From the NCBI GenBank assembly GCA_029213265.1, contig JARGNG010000009.1, forward strand, positions 13,804 to 77,803: DNA of 64,000 bases, given 5' to 3'. Position numbers and translations under genes: made by a program. The stretch is from Verrucomicrobiales bacterium. GTDB lineage: Bacteria > Verrucomicrobiota > Verrucomicrobiia > Verrucomicrobiales > DEV007. Shown here piece by piece: positions 19,334 to 29,242 of this stretch. A model generated the notes under the pieces. It worked only from the letters and a program-made list of their open reading frames with translations, was not told the origin of the DNA and did not search any database. How positions within the stretch are numbered: the first letter of the stretch is position 1; every line of letters begins with the position of its first letter.

Positions 19334-20652
19334 TGGGAAACCTCCTCCCGGTGGATCTTCAGGAAATGGGTCGCGCAGGAAATGCAGGGATCGTAGTTCC
19401 GGATCGTCTGCTCGCACTGCCATTGCAGTTCGTCATCGTTCAGATGGAGGTAGCCGGGGACGAGTCGTCGAAGGTCGTCCTCAATCGTCTTCTGGTTTTG
19501 AGAGGTGGGCGGCACGATTTTCGCCTCGAGGATATCGCCCTGTTCGTCCACGCGGTAACGATGATAGAGCAATCCTCTCGGCGCTTCCGTGCAACCGAAT
19601 CCGGTGCCGCCGCTGGCATCCACCTCGATCGAAGGGGCTTCGGTTGGCTCGTAGTTTCCGATGACACGAAGGGCTTCTTCGCAGGCGTAGAGCATCTCCA
19701 CACTTCGGATCATGATGCTGCGGAAGGGATTGCGGCAAGCGGGATCGAGTCCCACCGCCCGCGCGACGGCAAGGCACCGCGGAGTCAGCTTTTCGAAGTT
19801 GAGAGCGAAGCGCGCCATCGGCCCGACGAAGTAGGCGCCATGCCCTTTGTGAATGGATTGCAGGGCGTTGGTGTAGGGCTCGTGCTCCTCGACGAAGTGC
19901 TGCTCGTAATCCGAGATCGGGATGTCGAGACCACGGTTCGAAATGATCCGTCCCTCGTTCATGGGATACTCGTCCGGATGCGACAGGCAGACCAGTTCGT
20001 AGTCGTGCTCAAAATCGGGGAAGGGCAGGGTCGCGGCCCAGCGAACCGTCTTTTCCGCGATGTCGGCGGCGACCTTCAGATCCTCTTCCAGCTTGGCGAA
20101 ATCCTTTTTCGGGGGGGCTTTGTAGAAACCTCCGACCTTCACGTTGACCGGATGAATCTCGCGGCCGCCGAGAACGATACCGATGTCGTTGCCGATTTTT
20201 TTGAGTTTCAGTCCCATTTCCACGATCTCGCGATGATCTTTCGCCATCTCGATCGCGCTGGGATAGCCGAGAAAGTCGGGCGCGTGCAGCATAAAGACAT
20301 GCAGCCCGTGGCTCTCGATCCACTCGCCACAGTAGAGCAGGCGGCGCAGGTCGCGGATCTGTCCAGTGACACTTACCCCGGCGGCGTCTTCCATGGCGTG
20401 ACAGGAACTCATCTGATAGGCAACCGGGCAGATGCCACAGATCCGCGCGGTGATATCCGGTGCCTCGTGAAAGGATCGCTCGCGCAGGAAGGCTTCAAAA
20501 AACCGGGGGGGCTCGAAGATTTTCAGCTTCACATCTTCGACCTTGCCGTCCTGCACGTTGAGATACATCGCCCCTTCGCCCTCGACGCGGGCGAGGTAGT
20601 CGACCTTGATGGTGCGGGTGGTTCGGGGAGGAGGAGGATCTTCAGGGCTCAT
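19330..20652 (-). CDS. [NiFe] hydrogenase large (alpha) subunit, group 3b type
   Basis: A 440-residue catalytic subunit. The N-terminal ligand motif is [14 protein letters not shown] and the C-terminal one DPCISCATH, supplying the four nickel-bridging Cys. Eleven residues follow the final His and would be cleaved by the neighbouring protease. Short length, lack of a Tat signal on the small subunit, and linkage to FAD and Fe-S subunits indicate a cytosolic bidirectional NAD(P)-linked enzyme (HydA/HyhL type, once called sulfhydrogenase). It interconverts H2 and protons/electrons. Its ATG is 11 bp inside the 3' end of the small-subunit gene. Confidence 0.95.
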   Translation of the reverse strand: MSPEDPPPPRTTRTIKVDYLARVEGEGAMYLNVQDGKVEDVKLKIFEPPRFFEAFLRERSFHEAPDITARICGICPVAYQMSSCHAMEDAAGVSVTGQIRDLRRLLYCGEWIESHGLHVFMLHAPDFLGYPSAIEMAKDHREIVEMGLKLKKIGNDIGIVLGGREIHPVNVKVGGFYKAPPKKDFAKLEEDLKVAADIAEKTVRWAATLPFPDFEHDYELVCLSHPDEYPMNEGRIISNRGLDIPISDYEQHFVEEHEPYTNALQSIHKGHGAYFVGPMARFALNFEKLTPRCLAVARAVGLDPACRNPFRSIMIRSVEMLYACEEALRVIGNYEPTEAPSIEVDASGGTGFGCTEAPRGLLYHRYRVDEQGDILEAKIVPPTSQNQKTIEDDLRRLVPGYLHLNDDELQWQCEQTIRNYDPCISCATHFLKIHREEVSQ

Positions 20653-21427
20653 GTTTGTCGCTTTCTTCGCGGAAGGGGGAGGCGAGGCCGTTAAAAGACC
20701 GGTAGGTCCGCATGATATCGCGGTTACTTACACCCATCGCTTTCCATTGGGCGGAAAGCGCGACGGCGTTGGGGGATTCCATGGGACCGAAGCAGCCGAA
20801 ACAGCCACGATTGTAGGCCGGGCAAATCGCGCCGCATCCCGCCTGGGTGACCGGGCCGAGGCAGGGTGTCCCGTGCGCTACCATGACACAGGGATTGCCG
20901 CGCAGTTTGCACTCCACACAGACGCTGTGCTGCGGGACGACCGGTTTGCGACGGTGGAGAAATGCTACGACGACCTCGAGTAGCTGGTGCTTGTTCACCG
21001 GGCAGCCTCTCAGTTCAAAGTCCACCGCCACGTGATCCGAAATGGGGGTGGAGGTGGCGAGAGTATCCAGGTATTCCGGTTTGGCATAAACAACCGAGGC
21101 CATTTCCTTCACGTCCTGCCAGTTGCGCAGGGCCTGGATCCCGCCGGCGGTGGCACAGGCTCCGATGGTGACGAGATACTTCGATTGAGCGCGGACCTCG
21201 AGGATGCGCTCGGCATCATGGGCGGTGGTAATAGATCCCTCGACGAGTGAGAGATCATAGGGGCCTTCGACGACCCGGCGGGTCGCCTCGGCAAAGTTGG
21301 CGATTTCGATGGCATCGGCCACGGCAAGCAATTCGTCCTCGCAGTCCAGCAGACTGAGTTGGCAACCGTCGCAGGAGGCGAATTTCCAGACCGCCAGTTT
21401 GGGTCTCTGTGTTTCGTCGCTGCTCAT
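20642..21427 (-). CDS. [NiFe] hydrogenase small (delta) subunit
   Basis: A 261-residue electron-transfer subunit without signal peptide. The proximal cluster Cys are in [16 protein letters not shown] and RGCP. The C-terminal third is Cys-rich (CVEC, GNPC, CGAIC, GCFGC) and can hold two more 4Fe-4S clusters, as in HydD/HyhS of group 3b enzymes. It relays electrons from the large subunit to the gamma and beta subunits. The ATG overlaps the stop of the gamma gene (ATGA). Confidence 0.94.
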   Translation of the reverse strand: MSSDETQRPKLAVWKFASCDGCQLSLLDCEDELLAVADAIEIANFAEATRRVVEGPYDLSLVEGSITTAHDAERILEVRAQSKYLVTIGACATAGGIQALRNWQDVKEMASVVYAKPEYLDTLATSTPISDHVAVDFELRGCPVNKHQLLEVVVAFLHRRKPVVPQHSVCVECKLRGNPCVMVAHGTPCLGPVTQAGCGAICPAYNRGCFGCFGPMESPNAVALSAQWKAMGVSNRDIMRTYRSFNGLASPFREESDKHEP

Positions 21428-22290
21428 ACCTCGCGTTGGGAAAACCAGTGATGGATGTGATCGTAGCGGAAGACCGGGCCGTCACGACAGATGAATTCGG
21501 GACCAAACTGGCAGTGCCCGCAAATCCCCACAGCGCACTTCATGTTTCGCTCCAGGGTAACAAAGAGCCGGGAGTCGGGGAGGCCATTTTTGTTCAGTTC
21601 CACAGCGGTGAAGCGCATCATGATTTCGGGACCGCAAACCATGGCGACGGCATTTGCCGGGTCGAAATCCGCCTGCGGGATGAGCGTGGTCACGACGCCG
21701 ACGTGGTGGTACCAATCAATTCCCGCGCGATCCACCGTGAGCTTCACCTCGACATCCGGCTCCTCTTTCCATTCGAGTAATTCGTCATGAAAAATCAGAT
21801 CTTCCGGGCTTCGCGCTCCGGCGAGGATCACAATGCGTCCATAGTCTTTGCGATGGGCGAGAGCGTGAAGGATGGCGGGACGCAGCGGGGCGAGTCCGAT
21901 GCCGCCGGCAACGAAAACCAGGTCGCGGCCGGGCAATTCCTCGATGGGCCAGGCACTGCCGAAGGGGCCGCGCAGACCGATGGTGTCGCCAGGAGCAAGC
22001 CTGTCCAATGCGCTGGTCACGGTGCCGACGCGGCGGATCGTGTGCACCCGGGTATCGCTGTTTTCCGGAGACCCGCTGATGGAAATGGCGCTCTCTCCGG
22101 TCCCGAAAGCATACAGCATGTTGAACTGCCCCGGAGCAAAAGGGCGCAAGGTTCCTTCCTCCGCCGGTCGCAGCTCAATCGTAAAGGTGTCCGCGTTCTC
22201 TTCCAGGCGTGACACGACCACCCAGGGTTCAGGCAGCATCGAGCCGGCCTGAAGCGCTGACGCATCGGGTGGGTGGAGGACTGAGCTCAT
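21424..22290 (-). CDS. Hydrogenase gamma subunit, FAD/NAD(P)-binding with 2Fe-2S
   Basis: A 288-residue ferredoxin-NADP reductase-like protein. The FAD region shows PGQFNMLY; the nucleotide fold shows [13 protein letters not shown] and VCGPEIMM. The C-terminal Cys group [14 protein letters not shown] plus a later Cys binds a 2Fe-2S cluster as in dihydroorotate dehydrogenase PyrK and HydG/HyhG. It exchanges electrons between the hydrogenase and NAD(P)H. Its start overlaps the stop of the cyclic-nucleotide-domain gene by ATGA. Confidence 0.94.
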   Translation of the reverse strand: MSSVLHPPDASALQAGSMLPEPWVVVSRLEENADTFTIELRPAEEGTLRPFAPGQFNMLYAFGTGESAISISGSPENSDTRVHTIRRVGTVTSALDRLAPGDTIGLRGPFGSAWPIEELPGRDLVFVAGGIGLAPLRPAILHALAHRKDYGRIVILAGARSPEDLIFHDELLEWKEEPDVEVKLTVDRAGIDWYHHVGVVTTLIPQADFDPANAVAMVCGPEIMMRFTAVELNKNGLPDSRLFVTLERNMKCAVGICGHCQFGPEFICRDGPVFRYDHIHHWFSQREV

Positions 22291-22763
22291 GGAGCGGTTG
22301 TGTCGGCGGGGGCGCCATAGATATCGATCAGCTGGAGACGGGTTGCTTCGAGGCGGTCAGCCATCATTTTGGAAAATCGTTTCATCATCGTATAGCCGAA
22401 GCGGGGGTCCGACTCGCACTTGTTGCGAAGGCAGCGGCCATCAATCGAAAAAGCGCGCACATTGGATACTGCCCGGAGATCGAAGTGCCAGTCGTAGGGA
22501 GGCACGAGCCAGGACCAACCGACGACATCACCCGCGTCCGAGGTCTGGAGTCGCATCAGCCCCTGAGGAGAGGGCATTTCCATGGCGATACGACCTTCAC
22601 GAATCAGAAAAAACTCGTCAGCTGGTTCGCCCTGCTTCGCCACGAGGTCACCCTCATGGAAACGGACGTTCTTGGCACAACTGGTGATGAGATGAATCGA
22701 GTCATCATCAAATCCTGAAAAGAGAGGATGTTTCCGGAGTAGGGGTTCGAGGGTAGTGCTCAT
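22287..22763 (-). CDS. Cyclic-nucleotide-binding-fold protein inside the hydrogenase operon
   Basis: A 158-residue protein made of a single cNMP-binding beta-barrel (about 10-130: [22 protein letters not shown]) and a C-terminal helix. There is no DNA-binding helix-turn-helix. In the segment where cAMP-binding domains carry the phosphate-binding G-E-x-A-L...R, this protein reads [13 protein letters not shown] then LRA, so the canonical Glu is missing. It probably senses another ligand or acts as a structural/allosteric part of the hydrogenase. Four-base overlaps on both sides show tight co-translation with the beta and gamma subunits. Confidence 0.88.
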   Translation of the reverse strand: MSTTLEPLLRKHPLFSGFDDDSIHLITSCAKNVRFHEGDLVAKQGEPADEFFLIREGRIAMEMPSPQGLMRLQTSDAGDVVGWSWLVPPYDWHFDLRAVSNVRAFSIDGRCLRNKCESDPRFGYTMMKRFSKMMADRLEATRLQLIDIYGAPADTTAP

Positions 22764-23911
22764 GATGTCGTAGGCGCAGGATGGTTGTCCTTTTCCCGGA
22801 TGGCTGCGACCTCCTGCGTGAGGTCAATCCCAACCGGGCACCAGGTGATGCAACGGCCACAACCGACGCAACCCGATGATTGAAACTGATCGTGCCAGGT
22901 GGAAAGCTTGTGGGTCAGCCACTGTCGATAGCGTGATTTGGCGGACTGACGGGCGCTGCCTCCATGCATCCAGGTGAAATCCAAAGTGAAGCACGAGTCC
23001 CAGCTTCGCCAGCGTTCGGCGTTGTCGCCGGTCAGATCGGTGACATCCTCTACCGTGGTGCAAAAGCAGGTGGGACAGACCATCGTGCAATTCGCGCAAG
23101 TCAGGCAGCGCTGGGCGACGTCCTCCCATTGGGGATGCTCGAGATTTTCGCGGAGCAACTCACGCACGCCCCCGGTATCCATCCTGCGGCCCATCGTGGA
23201 GGCGGCATGTTCGACTCGTTGTTTGGCGGCGGACACGTGTTCAGGCCCGGCCGGAGTGGCGGGAAGTTCGTTCAGGACTTCGCGGCCTTCGTCACTACCT
23301 GCTGTGAGGACAAAGTAGTGGGAGGTGTCTTCGATCACTTCGGTTACTGCGAGATCGTGCGGCGTTTGATCGGTCACTTCGGGGCCGGTTCCCATGGAGA
23401 CGCAGAAACAGGTGCCGCCTGCCTCTCCACAGCTCACTCCGATCGAGAAAATATTCTTTCGACGCCTCTCATAATGGGAGTCCGCCGTTCCGCTGCCGAG
23501 GAAAACTTTGTCCTGAATCATCATCGCGTTCAGCTCGCAGGATTTCATTCCGAGGAAGGCATAGCGAACGGGCTCTTCCTCGTCGCCATCGGTGAAAGTC
23601 ATGTGGCCGCTCGTATCGCGTTCCGCTTTCACGAGACGCAAACGCTGGGGATGAAGGTATTTTTTCCAGGATTCGGGACCGACTACGTATCCAAACAGCG
23701 CTTCATCTTCCCGCCGCTTCAAACGATAGTGTCCTCCCTCCTGTTCGTCTTTCCAACCGATCGGCAGGTCCTCCACTTTGGTTAGATCATCGTAGACAAT
23801 CGTACCATCCCGCACCGTCGGTCCGACGACCCGGTAACCGCGACGTGCCAGCGCTTCGAGCAGCGAGCCAAATTGTTCGCGGGGAAGAAGAACGGGAGGG
23901 TCGGTCGTCAT
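22760..23911 (-). CDS. Hydrogenase beta subunit, 4Fe-4S protein
   Basis: A 383-residue iron-sulfur protein of the sulfhydrogenase beta / anaerobic sulfite reductase A type (HydB/HyhB). Two clusters lie in the C-terminal third: [12 protein letters not shown] and [12 protein letters not shown]. The N-terminal half has the family pattern [12 protein letters not shown]. It passes electrons between the small subunit and the flavin subunit or external carriers. The start shares one base with the hypE stop (TGATG). The beta-gamma-delta-alpha gene set is what defines the enzyme as group 3b. Confidence 0.93.
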   Translation of the reverse strand: MTTDPPVLLPREQFGSLLEALARRGYRVVGPTVRDGTIVYDDLTKVEDLPIGWKDEQEGGHYRLKRREDEALFGYVVGPESWKKYLHPQRLRLVKAERDTSGHMTFTDGDEEEPVRYAFLGMKSCELNAMMIQDKVFLGSGTADSHYERRRKNIFSIGVSCGEAGGTCFCVSMGTGPEVTDQTPHDLAVTEVIEDTSHYFVLTAGSDEGREVLNELPATPAGPEHVSAAKQRVEHAASTMGRRMDTGGVRELLRENLEHPQWEDVAQRCLTCANCTMVCPTCFCTTVEDVTDLTGDNAERWRSWDSCFTLDFTWMHGGSARQSAKSRYRQWLTHKLSTWHDQFQSSGCVGCGRCITWCPVGIDLTQEVAAIREKDNHPAPTTS

Positions 23912-24957
23912 CAGCAGATTCGGGGTAGTTGTTCGCCGTGCAGCATTTCGACCACACGCCTTGTCCCCACGATAGATTCTAATACGACCCGGCCTTTTTG
24001 CTCACCGGCGATTGTGCCGATCCTGAGCGCATTTTGCGTTACCGGAAATTCGGATAACACGCTGATTGCCTCTTCTACGCTCTCTTCGGGTAGAATGGCA
24101 ATCATTCTGCCCTCGTTCGCGACATGGAGGGGATCGAGTCCCAGCATCTCGCAGGCACCCCGCACCTGGGTCTCCACCGGGATGTCGACTTCGCGAATGC
24201 GGGCTGTCAGGTGGGAGTCCAGCATCAGTTCCTTCAGGGCTGCGGCGAGACCTCCGCGGGTCAGGTCGCGCAGGCAATGAACCGGCAGTCCGGCGGCGAG
24301 TAGAGCCAGAACCGGTTCGTGGAGAAGAGCGGAATCGCTCTGGATCGTAGTCTCAAAATCGAGACTTTCACGAGCCGCGAGAACGGCGATGCCGTGTCGC
24401 CCGATGTCGCCACTGAGCAGAATGGCATCTCCTTCCCGAATCGCTGCCGGGCCGATCTCGAGGGAATGTTCGACGATCCCGATTCCCGAGGTATTGATGA
24501 AAATCCCGTCCCCTTTGCCGCGATCAACCACTTTGGTATCGCCGGTGACGACCTGGATGCCCGCCCCGGTTGCCGCAGTATGCAGGGATTCCATGATCCG
24601 GCGCAGCTCATTCAGCGGCAGCCCTTCTTCCAAAATCAAACCGACGCTGAGACACAGAGGGCGGGCTCCGCACATGGCGAGATCGTTGACCGTACCGTGC
24701 ACCGCCATCGAACCAATGTCGCCTCCGGGGAAAAAGCGGGGACGAACGACGTAGGAATCGGTCGTGAATGCGAGACGCCCACCGGTAGCCGGGAGCACCG
24801 CTCCGTCGTGATGGGCACAGACCGGGGAATCTCCGAGAGAGGGGAAAATAATTTCGTCGAGAAGCCGGTGCATCATGACTCCGCCGCTGCCGTGCGAAAG
24901 CTGCACCGTTCCGCCCTCGTCGTGAGGTATCGGACAGGAGATCGTTGAGTCTTTCAT
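23911..24957 (-). CDS. hypE: HypE carbamoyl-dehydratase
   Basis: A 348-residue AIR-synthase-like protein. It starts [11 protein letters not shown]; a longer frame to 25077 overlaps hypD and is rejected. Motifs: [42 protein letters not shown]. The C-terminus is PRIC, with the terminal Cys that accepts the carbamoyl group from HypF and is dehydrated to thiocyanate with ATP. ATG overlaps the hypD stop (ATGA). Confidence 0.96.
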   Translation of the reverse strand: MKDSTISCPIPHDEGGTVQLSHGSGGVMMHRLLDEIIFPSLGDSPVCAHHDGAVLPATGGRLAFTTDSYVVRPRFFPGGDIGSMAVHGTVNDLAMCGARPLCLSVGLILEEGLPLNELRRIMESLHTAATGAGIQVVTGDTKVVDRGKGDGIFINTSGIGIVEHSLEIGPAAIREGDAILLSGDIGRHGIAVLAARESLDFETTIQSDSALLHEPVLALLAAGLPVHCLRDLTRGGLAAALKELMLDSHLTARIREVDIPVETQVRGACEMLGLDPLHVANEGRMIAILPEESVEEAISVLSEFPVTQNALRIGTIAGEQKGRVVLESIVGTRRVVEMLHGEQLPRIC

Positions 24958-26060
24958 TCCGGCACCTCCTCTTCCGATCTTCGGTAGCGGTAGTAAGCCG
25001 CACAGGCCCCTTCGTCCGACACCATCGTTGCGCCGACGGGGTGCTCCGGAGTGCAAATGGTACCGAAGTGCGGACACTGATCCGGCTTTTTCCTTCCCTG
25101 AAGAATCAAGCCGCTGATGCAGCCCGAGTCCGCTTCCCGCACGGGTTCTCGGGTCAATCCGAATCGACGTTCCGCGTCAAAATCCGCATACGCTTCTGAA
25201 AGGCCGAACCCGCTTTGCGGAATCTCTCCGATCCCGCGCCATTCCCGGGGAATGATGCGAAACACCTCGCGAATGATTTGCTGTGCGGGAGTGTTTCCCT
25301 CGCGGTTGACCCAGCGCGCGTATTGGTTTTCCACGGTAGCGAGGCCGTCTTCCAGTTGACGCACGCAGAGCAGGATTCCCTGCAGGATGTCGACGGGCTC
25401 AAATCCCGTGACGACGATGGGGACGTGATATTTTGCGGCGATGGGAACATATTCCTCCCACCCCATGATGGCGCAGACATGACCGGCTGCGAGGAATCCC
25501 TGGACCCGGTTGTCCGGCGCGGAGAGCACGGCCTCCATCGCTGGCGGCACGACGACGTGGGAACAGATCACAGAGAAATTTTTTACCTGCAGCGCTTTTG
25601 CCTGGCGCAATGCCATGCCGTTGGCGGGAGCGGTCGTTTCAAAACCGACCGCAAAAAATACGACTTCGCGATCCGGGTTTTCGATCGCAATTTGGAGTGC
25701 ATCGATGGGGGAGTAGACAAACCGTACGTCTGCGCCTTCGGATTTTGCCCGGAAGAGATCGTCCTTCGTTCCCGGAACCCGCAGCATGTCGCCAAACGAA
25801 CACAGGATCACTCCCGGACGCCGCGCGATTTCGATGGCGGCGTCAATCAGGTGCGCAGGGGTCACACATACCGGGCAGCCGGGGCCATGGACCAGGGTCA
25901 ACTTCTCCGGCAGCAGGGTGTCGAGACCAAACCGCACAATTGCGTGGGTCTGCCCACCACAAACCTCCATGATCGTCCAGGGCCGGGTAGCGACGTTCTC
26001 AATCGCATCCGCCAGCCGTCGAACGGCATCACTGTCGCGATAGTCGTCGAGATGTTTCAT
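24954..26060 (-). CDS. hypD: HypD Fe-S scaffold for the iron centre
   Basis: A 368-residue HypD. It begins [10 protein letters not shown]; the frame is open for another 65 codons upstream, but that lies inside ureE and the ATG at 26060 overlaps the ureE stop (ATGA). Landmarks are [30 protein letters not shown] and the 4Fe-4S region with Cys in [22 protein letters not shown] and [10 protein letters not shown]. With HypC it assembles the Fe(CN)2CO unit. Confidence 0.96.
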   Translation of the reverse strand: MKHLDDYRDSDAVRRLADAIENVATRPWTIMEVCGGQTHAIVRFGLDTLLPEKLTLVHGPGCPVCVTPAHLIDAAIEIARRPGVILCSFGDMLRVPGTKDDLFRAKSEGADVRFVYSPIDALQIAIENPDREVVFFAVGFETTAPANGMALRQAKALQVKNFSVICSHVVVPPAMEAVLSAPDNRVQGFLAAGHVCAIMGWEEYVPIAAKYHVPIVVTGFEPVDILQGILLCVRQLEDGLATVENQYARWVNREGNTPAQQIIREVFRIIPREWRGIGEIPQSGFGLSEAYADFDAERRFGLTREPVREADSGCISGLILQGRKKPDQCPHFGTICTPEHPVGATMVSDEGACAAYYRYRRSEEEVPE

Positions 26061-26524
26061 GGCTTGGTTTCGGGCGTCGGGTTGGCAACTGCGGCGGCCA
26101 CTTCCGGCGGCAGTCTCAGCGGCTGAAACACGACGTTCAGCTCCTCGTGCGGCCACTCCTCGCGTTCGATCATTCCTTTGACGATGGGATGAACCGTCAC
26201 TCTCAGAAAGCCATCCACGATTTGCACGGGGAAGTGGAGATTGCCGATCTTCCAACCGACCAGCGCGGCGAGTTCCATCGTCGGAGTCGCGATTTGATAG
26301 ACTGGCTCTGTTTTCTGCACAATCACATAGTCAGCCGCGTCCGTCTGGTAGATAACGCAGCCGGTCTTGAGACGTGATTCGAGATCGAAATCAAACTCCG
26401 TGCCGTCCGCGGCCACGCCCTGCCAGCGGCGTTTCAGAAAACGATAGCGCTCTACTTCCAGCCTGACTTGTTCGCTTTCGGGGCGCAGCGAGTGCTCCGC
26501 CACCATTTTCCTGACCGCTTGCAT
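26057..26524 (-). CDS. ureE: UreE-type nickel metallochaperone
   Basis: A 155-residue protein recognisable as UreE. The peptide-binding-like N-terminal part has [18 protein letters not shown]; the C-terminal metal-binding part has [14 protein letters not shown], where His97 corresponds to the invariant nickel-binding His at the UreE dimer interface, and VHPIVKGM, where His112 may match a second metal His. The His-rich tail of Klebsiella UreE is absent. UreE normally delivers nickel to urease, but no urease gene is visible in this window. Position directly ahead of hypD suggests it supplies nickel to the hydrogenase. Confidence 0.82.
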   Translation of the reverse strand: MQAVRKMVAEHSLRPESEQVRLEVERYRFLKRRWQGVAADGTEFDFDLESRLKTGCVIYQTDAADYVIVQKTEPVYQIATPTMELAALVGWKIGNLHFPVQIVDGFLRVTVHPIVKGMIEREEWPHEELNVVFQPLRLPPEVAAAVANPTPETKP

Positions 26525-26527
26525 GGA

Positions 26528-27067
26528 TCACCTGATTACCGCGAGCCGCATCCTCCTAGGCTGGAAGGACCGGAGTGCGAACGCCAACAAGGCACCGGGT
26601 GTGAGTCCGGCTGCGGTTCCGAGACAAAGGCCCAAGGTATCAAATCCCGCGCCATGGGAACAACCCTGCCAGAAACCCATCGCGGCGACGAGGCACCACG
26701 GAGCGACTTTCGCGAGACGGGATTGGTTCAAAAGCAGCAGGCCCGAAAGAATCACCGACAAAGCCACCAGCGGGACCGAGATCGCCATCCCGGACTCCAG
26801 GCCTAAACCGAGTGCTCCAACAAACGTGACTCCGATGGCGGAACCCGGCCGGATCCCCATTGTAAAGGCCAAAGCTCCTACTCCGAGCATCACCGCCAGG
26901 TGATCAAAAGAAACGAATGGATGCGTAACCGAGTCGCGATACGATCTTTCGTCGAATTCATCGATTTCCTCCTCGGGATGAAAATGTCCGGGATGTGCCT
27001 GCGTGACTCCGCAGCAGGAAAACAAGATGATTGCAATGAATGTAGGCACGGAACAAAATCGCATCAT
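26528..27067 (-). CDS. hupE: HupE/UreJ family nickel permease
   Basis: A 179-residue membrane protein, first gene of the hydrogenase operon. A signal peptide (1-24) ends in TQA, so the mature protein would begin HPGHFHPEEE, a His-rich periplasmic entry site. The family motif is seen as HPFVSFDHLAVMLGVG (near 49-64). About five to six transmembrane helices follow, including GFWQGCSHGAG. HupE/UreJ proteins bring nickel (in some cases cobalt) through the inner membrane. The stop is 3 bp before the ureE ATG. Two adjacent ATGs (27067, 27064) are possible starts. Confidence 0.9.
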   Translation of the reverse strand: MMRFCSVPTFIAIILFSCCGVTQAHPGHFHPEEEIDEFDERSYRDSVTHPFVSFDHLAVMLGVGALAFTMGIRPGSAIGVTFVGALGLGLESGMAISVPLVALSVILSGLLLLNQSRLAKVAPWCLVAAMGFWQGCSHGAGFDTLGLCLGTAAGLTPGALLAFALRSFQPRRMRLAVIR

Positions 27068-27102
27068 GGGTAAAGGTTAGAGTTGCGCATTCGGAGGGTC
27101 AA
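27068..27102 (-). promoter_or_regulatory. Candidate promoter of the hydrogenase operon
   Basis: On the minus strand TTGACC (27102-27097) and TAACCT (27079-27074) are separated by 17 bases and end 6 bases before the hupE ATG. If used, the transcript would be leaderless or nearly so. The -10 match is only partial, so this is a suggestion. The rest of the divergent gap to the plus-strand cytochrome gene (up to 27348) shows no clear activator site. Confidence 0.3.
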
Positions 27103-27348
27103 GCATGAACCGGAGGCCCTCGTTTCTTGAGGTAAGAGCCGAAATCGGAAACCAATCTCCACGTGTGTTTACGCAGGGCCGTTCCAACTAGGTCTTGAAG
27201 GGGCGTCCTTTCCAAATTTGATGGAAAAAGGGGGTGGGGCGGCAACGGATCATCTTGCAACGTCAATCGGCAGTTGACGGCGACGACCATTTCGATCCAA
27301 TAGGGTTGATTGATCCAACCAACCCTGTTTGGTAGGAAACCCAAAGGA

Positions 27349-29229
27349 ATGATAGGCTTCGGACATTGTGGAATCGGTCTGCTGATCGCAGTGAGCCTCT
27401 CAGGGCTCCCGCTATCCCTTTGCGCGGCGGGGAGCGGGGAACCCGCTGCTCGTCTCGAGGAGGCGAAGAAGTCATTTGTGGAGGGCGTGGGTCCGTTCGT
27501 GCGAGAGTATTGCACCGACTGTCACGGCAAAAAGAGGAGAAAGGGAGGGCTCAATTTTGAGGCCGCGCTGAAGGATCCGGGCGAGACGACTTCGCGTCGC
27601 CAGTGGAAGCAGGCGCTTGCGAACGTAAAGGCCCATGACATGCCGCCGGAGGAGGAGACGCAACCGACGGAGGAGGAGCGAGCTGAGTTTCTGGAATGGA
27701 TTGGAAAGATCAAGTATCTCAGCCCGAAAGATCCCGGTCAGTTCGTGATTCGTCGCCTCACGAAAACGGAATACGGGAACACGCTGCAGGATCTTTTCGG
27801 CGTGGATCCCGCTATCGTCGGGGATCTTCCCGAGGAAGTCTCCGGGGAAGGGTTTCTGAACAATTTGTCTCCGCTCCAGTCGGAGCAGTATCTAGGGATC
27901 GCCAATGCAGTATTGGCGCAACCGGATGTGCAAAAGCGGCTTTTGGAACAGTTTCCGGCTCCCGCGGAAGGTTATCGTTTGGGTGCAAAAAAGGCAGTTA
28001 ATACGTTGGCAAGGAATGCTTTCCGTCGTCCTGTTTCGGAGGCGGAGCTGGAAGTTCTCTTGACGGTCTTTGACCTGGCTCGCGAAAACGAACTCGACTA
28101 TGCCGATTCGATTCGACTGATGACGAAGGCGGTTCTGGTTTCCCCCCAGTTTCTCTTCATCACGCCTGCAAAGCCGGTGGAGTCGGAAGAAGCCATCGTT
28201 CCATTGGACGATTATCAACTTGCATCGCGCTTGTCCTATTTGATGTGGTCGACGATGCCGGACGAGGAGCTTTTTGCCCTGGCGGACAGTGGGAAGCTTC
28301 AGGAGAAGGCGGTTTTGCAGTCGCAAGTGAAACGCATGATCGCCGATCCCCGTTCGCGGGCATTGTTCGATGGCTTCGGAGCCCAGTGGCTGGGGTTGGG
28401 CGATCTTGCGACCAAGACTTTCGATCCGGAGAAATTTCCGCAAATGACGAGTGAATTGCGTGTGGCGATGGTGGACGAAGCGCGTCTTTTCTTCGAAAGC
28501 ATTTTGCGGGAGAACGAGAGCGTCGTCCGTTTTGTAAACAGCGACTACACCTTTCTCAATGGAACCCTCGCTGCGATCTACGGGCTGGAAGAAGTGGTGA
28601 CCGGGCCGGAGATGCGCAAGGTGACGTTGAAAGATGCCAACCGCGGCGGAATTCTGGGAATGCCGGGGATTCTTGCGACAACGTCTTTTCCCAATCGAAC
28701 GAGTCCGGTGAAGCGGGGTGTCTGGGTACTCGAACAAGTGCTAGGGGATCATATTCCTCCTCCTCCGCCAAACGTGCCTGAGTTGGAGAAGCAGGATCAG
28801 AAGGAGGTTGAAAATTTGACGCTACGGCAGCGCACGGAGTTGCATCAGTCGAATTCCACCTGCGCCAATTGCCACAAAGTTCTCGATCCGATCGGTTTTG
28901 GTCTCGAGAATTTCGATGCGATTGGTCGCTGGCGGGAAGAGGATGATACCGGAGGACCGATAGATTCGTCGGGTGAGCTTCCCGGTGGAAAACGCTTTTC
29001 CACCCCGGGCGAGCTGAAGGCGTTTATCGCCGGGCGAAAAGAGGAACTGGGCCGCAATCTGACCGAAAAATTGCTAGCCTATGCCTTGTGCCGGCAACTG
29101 GAGGGCTATGACGAAATCGTGGTGGATCACTTGATGGAAACGATCGCAAAAGACGGGTATCGTATGCAAACGATTGTTTCCGAAATTGTGACGAGTTATC
29201 CCTTCACGCATCGCCGCATTCGGAATTGA
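27349..29229 (+). CDS. DUF1587/1595/1592/1588/1585 exported cytochrome-type protein
   Basis: A 626-residue protein. The ATG at 27349 follows an AAAGG ribosome site and begins a signal peptide ([16 protein letters not shown]...), so it is preferred over a TTG at 27310. An N-terminal haem site CTDCHG is followed by the MPPEEE methionine region, DUF1587 ([16 protein letters not shown]), DUF1595 (LARNAFRRP), DUF1592 ([20 protein letters not shown]), DUF1588 with a second haem site ([19 protein letters not shown]) and DUF1585 (DGYRMQTIV). This is the complete PSD/PSCyt3 order seen in PVC bacteria. Function is unestablished. It pairs with the DUF1552 gene 13 bp downstream. Confidence 0.9.
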   Translation: MIGFGHCGIGLLIAVSLSGLPLSLCAAGSGEPAARLEEAKKSFVEGVGPFVREYCTDCHGKKRRKGGLNFEAALKDPGETTSRRQWKQALANVKAHDMPPEEETQPTEEERAEFLEWIGKIKYLSPKDPGQFVIRRLTKTEYGNTLQDLFGVDPAIVGDLPEEVSGEGFLNNLSPLQSEQYLGIANAVLAQPDVQKRLLEQFPAPAEGYRLGAKKAVNTLARNAFRRPVSEAELEVLLTVFDLARENELDYADSIRLMTKAVLVSPQFLFITPAKPVESEEAIVPLDDYQLASRLSYLMWSTMPDEELFALADSGKLQEKAVLQSQVKRMIADPRSRALFDGFGAQWLGLGDLATKTFDPEKFPQMTSELRVAMVDEARLFFESILRENESVVRFVNSDYTFLNGTLAAIYGLEEVVTGPEMRKVTLKDANRGGILGMPGILATTSFPNRTSPVKRGVWVLEQVLGDHIPPPPPNVPELEKQDQKEVENLTLRQRTELHQSNSTCANCHKVLDPIGFGLENFDAIGRWREEDDTGGPIDSSGELPGGKRFSTPGELKAFIAGRKEELGRNLTEKLLAYALCRQLEGYDEIVVDHLMETIAKDGYRMQTIVSEIVTSYPFTHRRIRN

Positions 29230-29242
29230 ATCCATTTGCCCC

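Noticed and set aside
19204-20694. A 496-codon plus-strand open frame opposite the hydrogenase large and small subunit genes
   Set aside because: It is the mirror frame of a strongly conserved gene; its translation has no family features and is a by-product of codon bias.
22287-22763. Crp/Fnr-type transcription regulator
   Set aside because: The protein ends after the cNMP fold and has no helix-turn-helix, so it cannot be a classical DNA-binding regulator.
26061-26255. 65-codon N-terminal extension of HypD
   Set aside because: It lies inside ureE in another frame, and HypD begins at the ATG that overlaps the ureE stop.
26057-27067. Urease cluster suggested by ureE and ureJ-like genes
   Set aside because: No ureA, B, C, D, F or G gene is present; both genes are in the hydrogenase operon.
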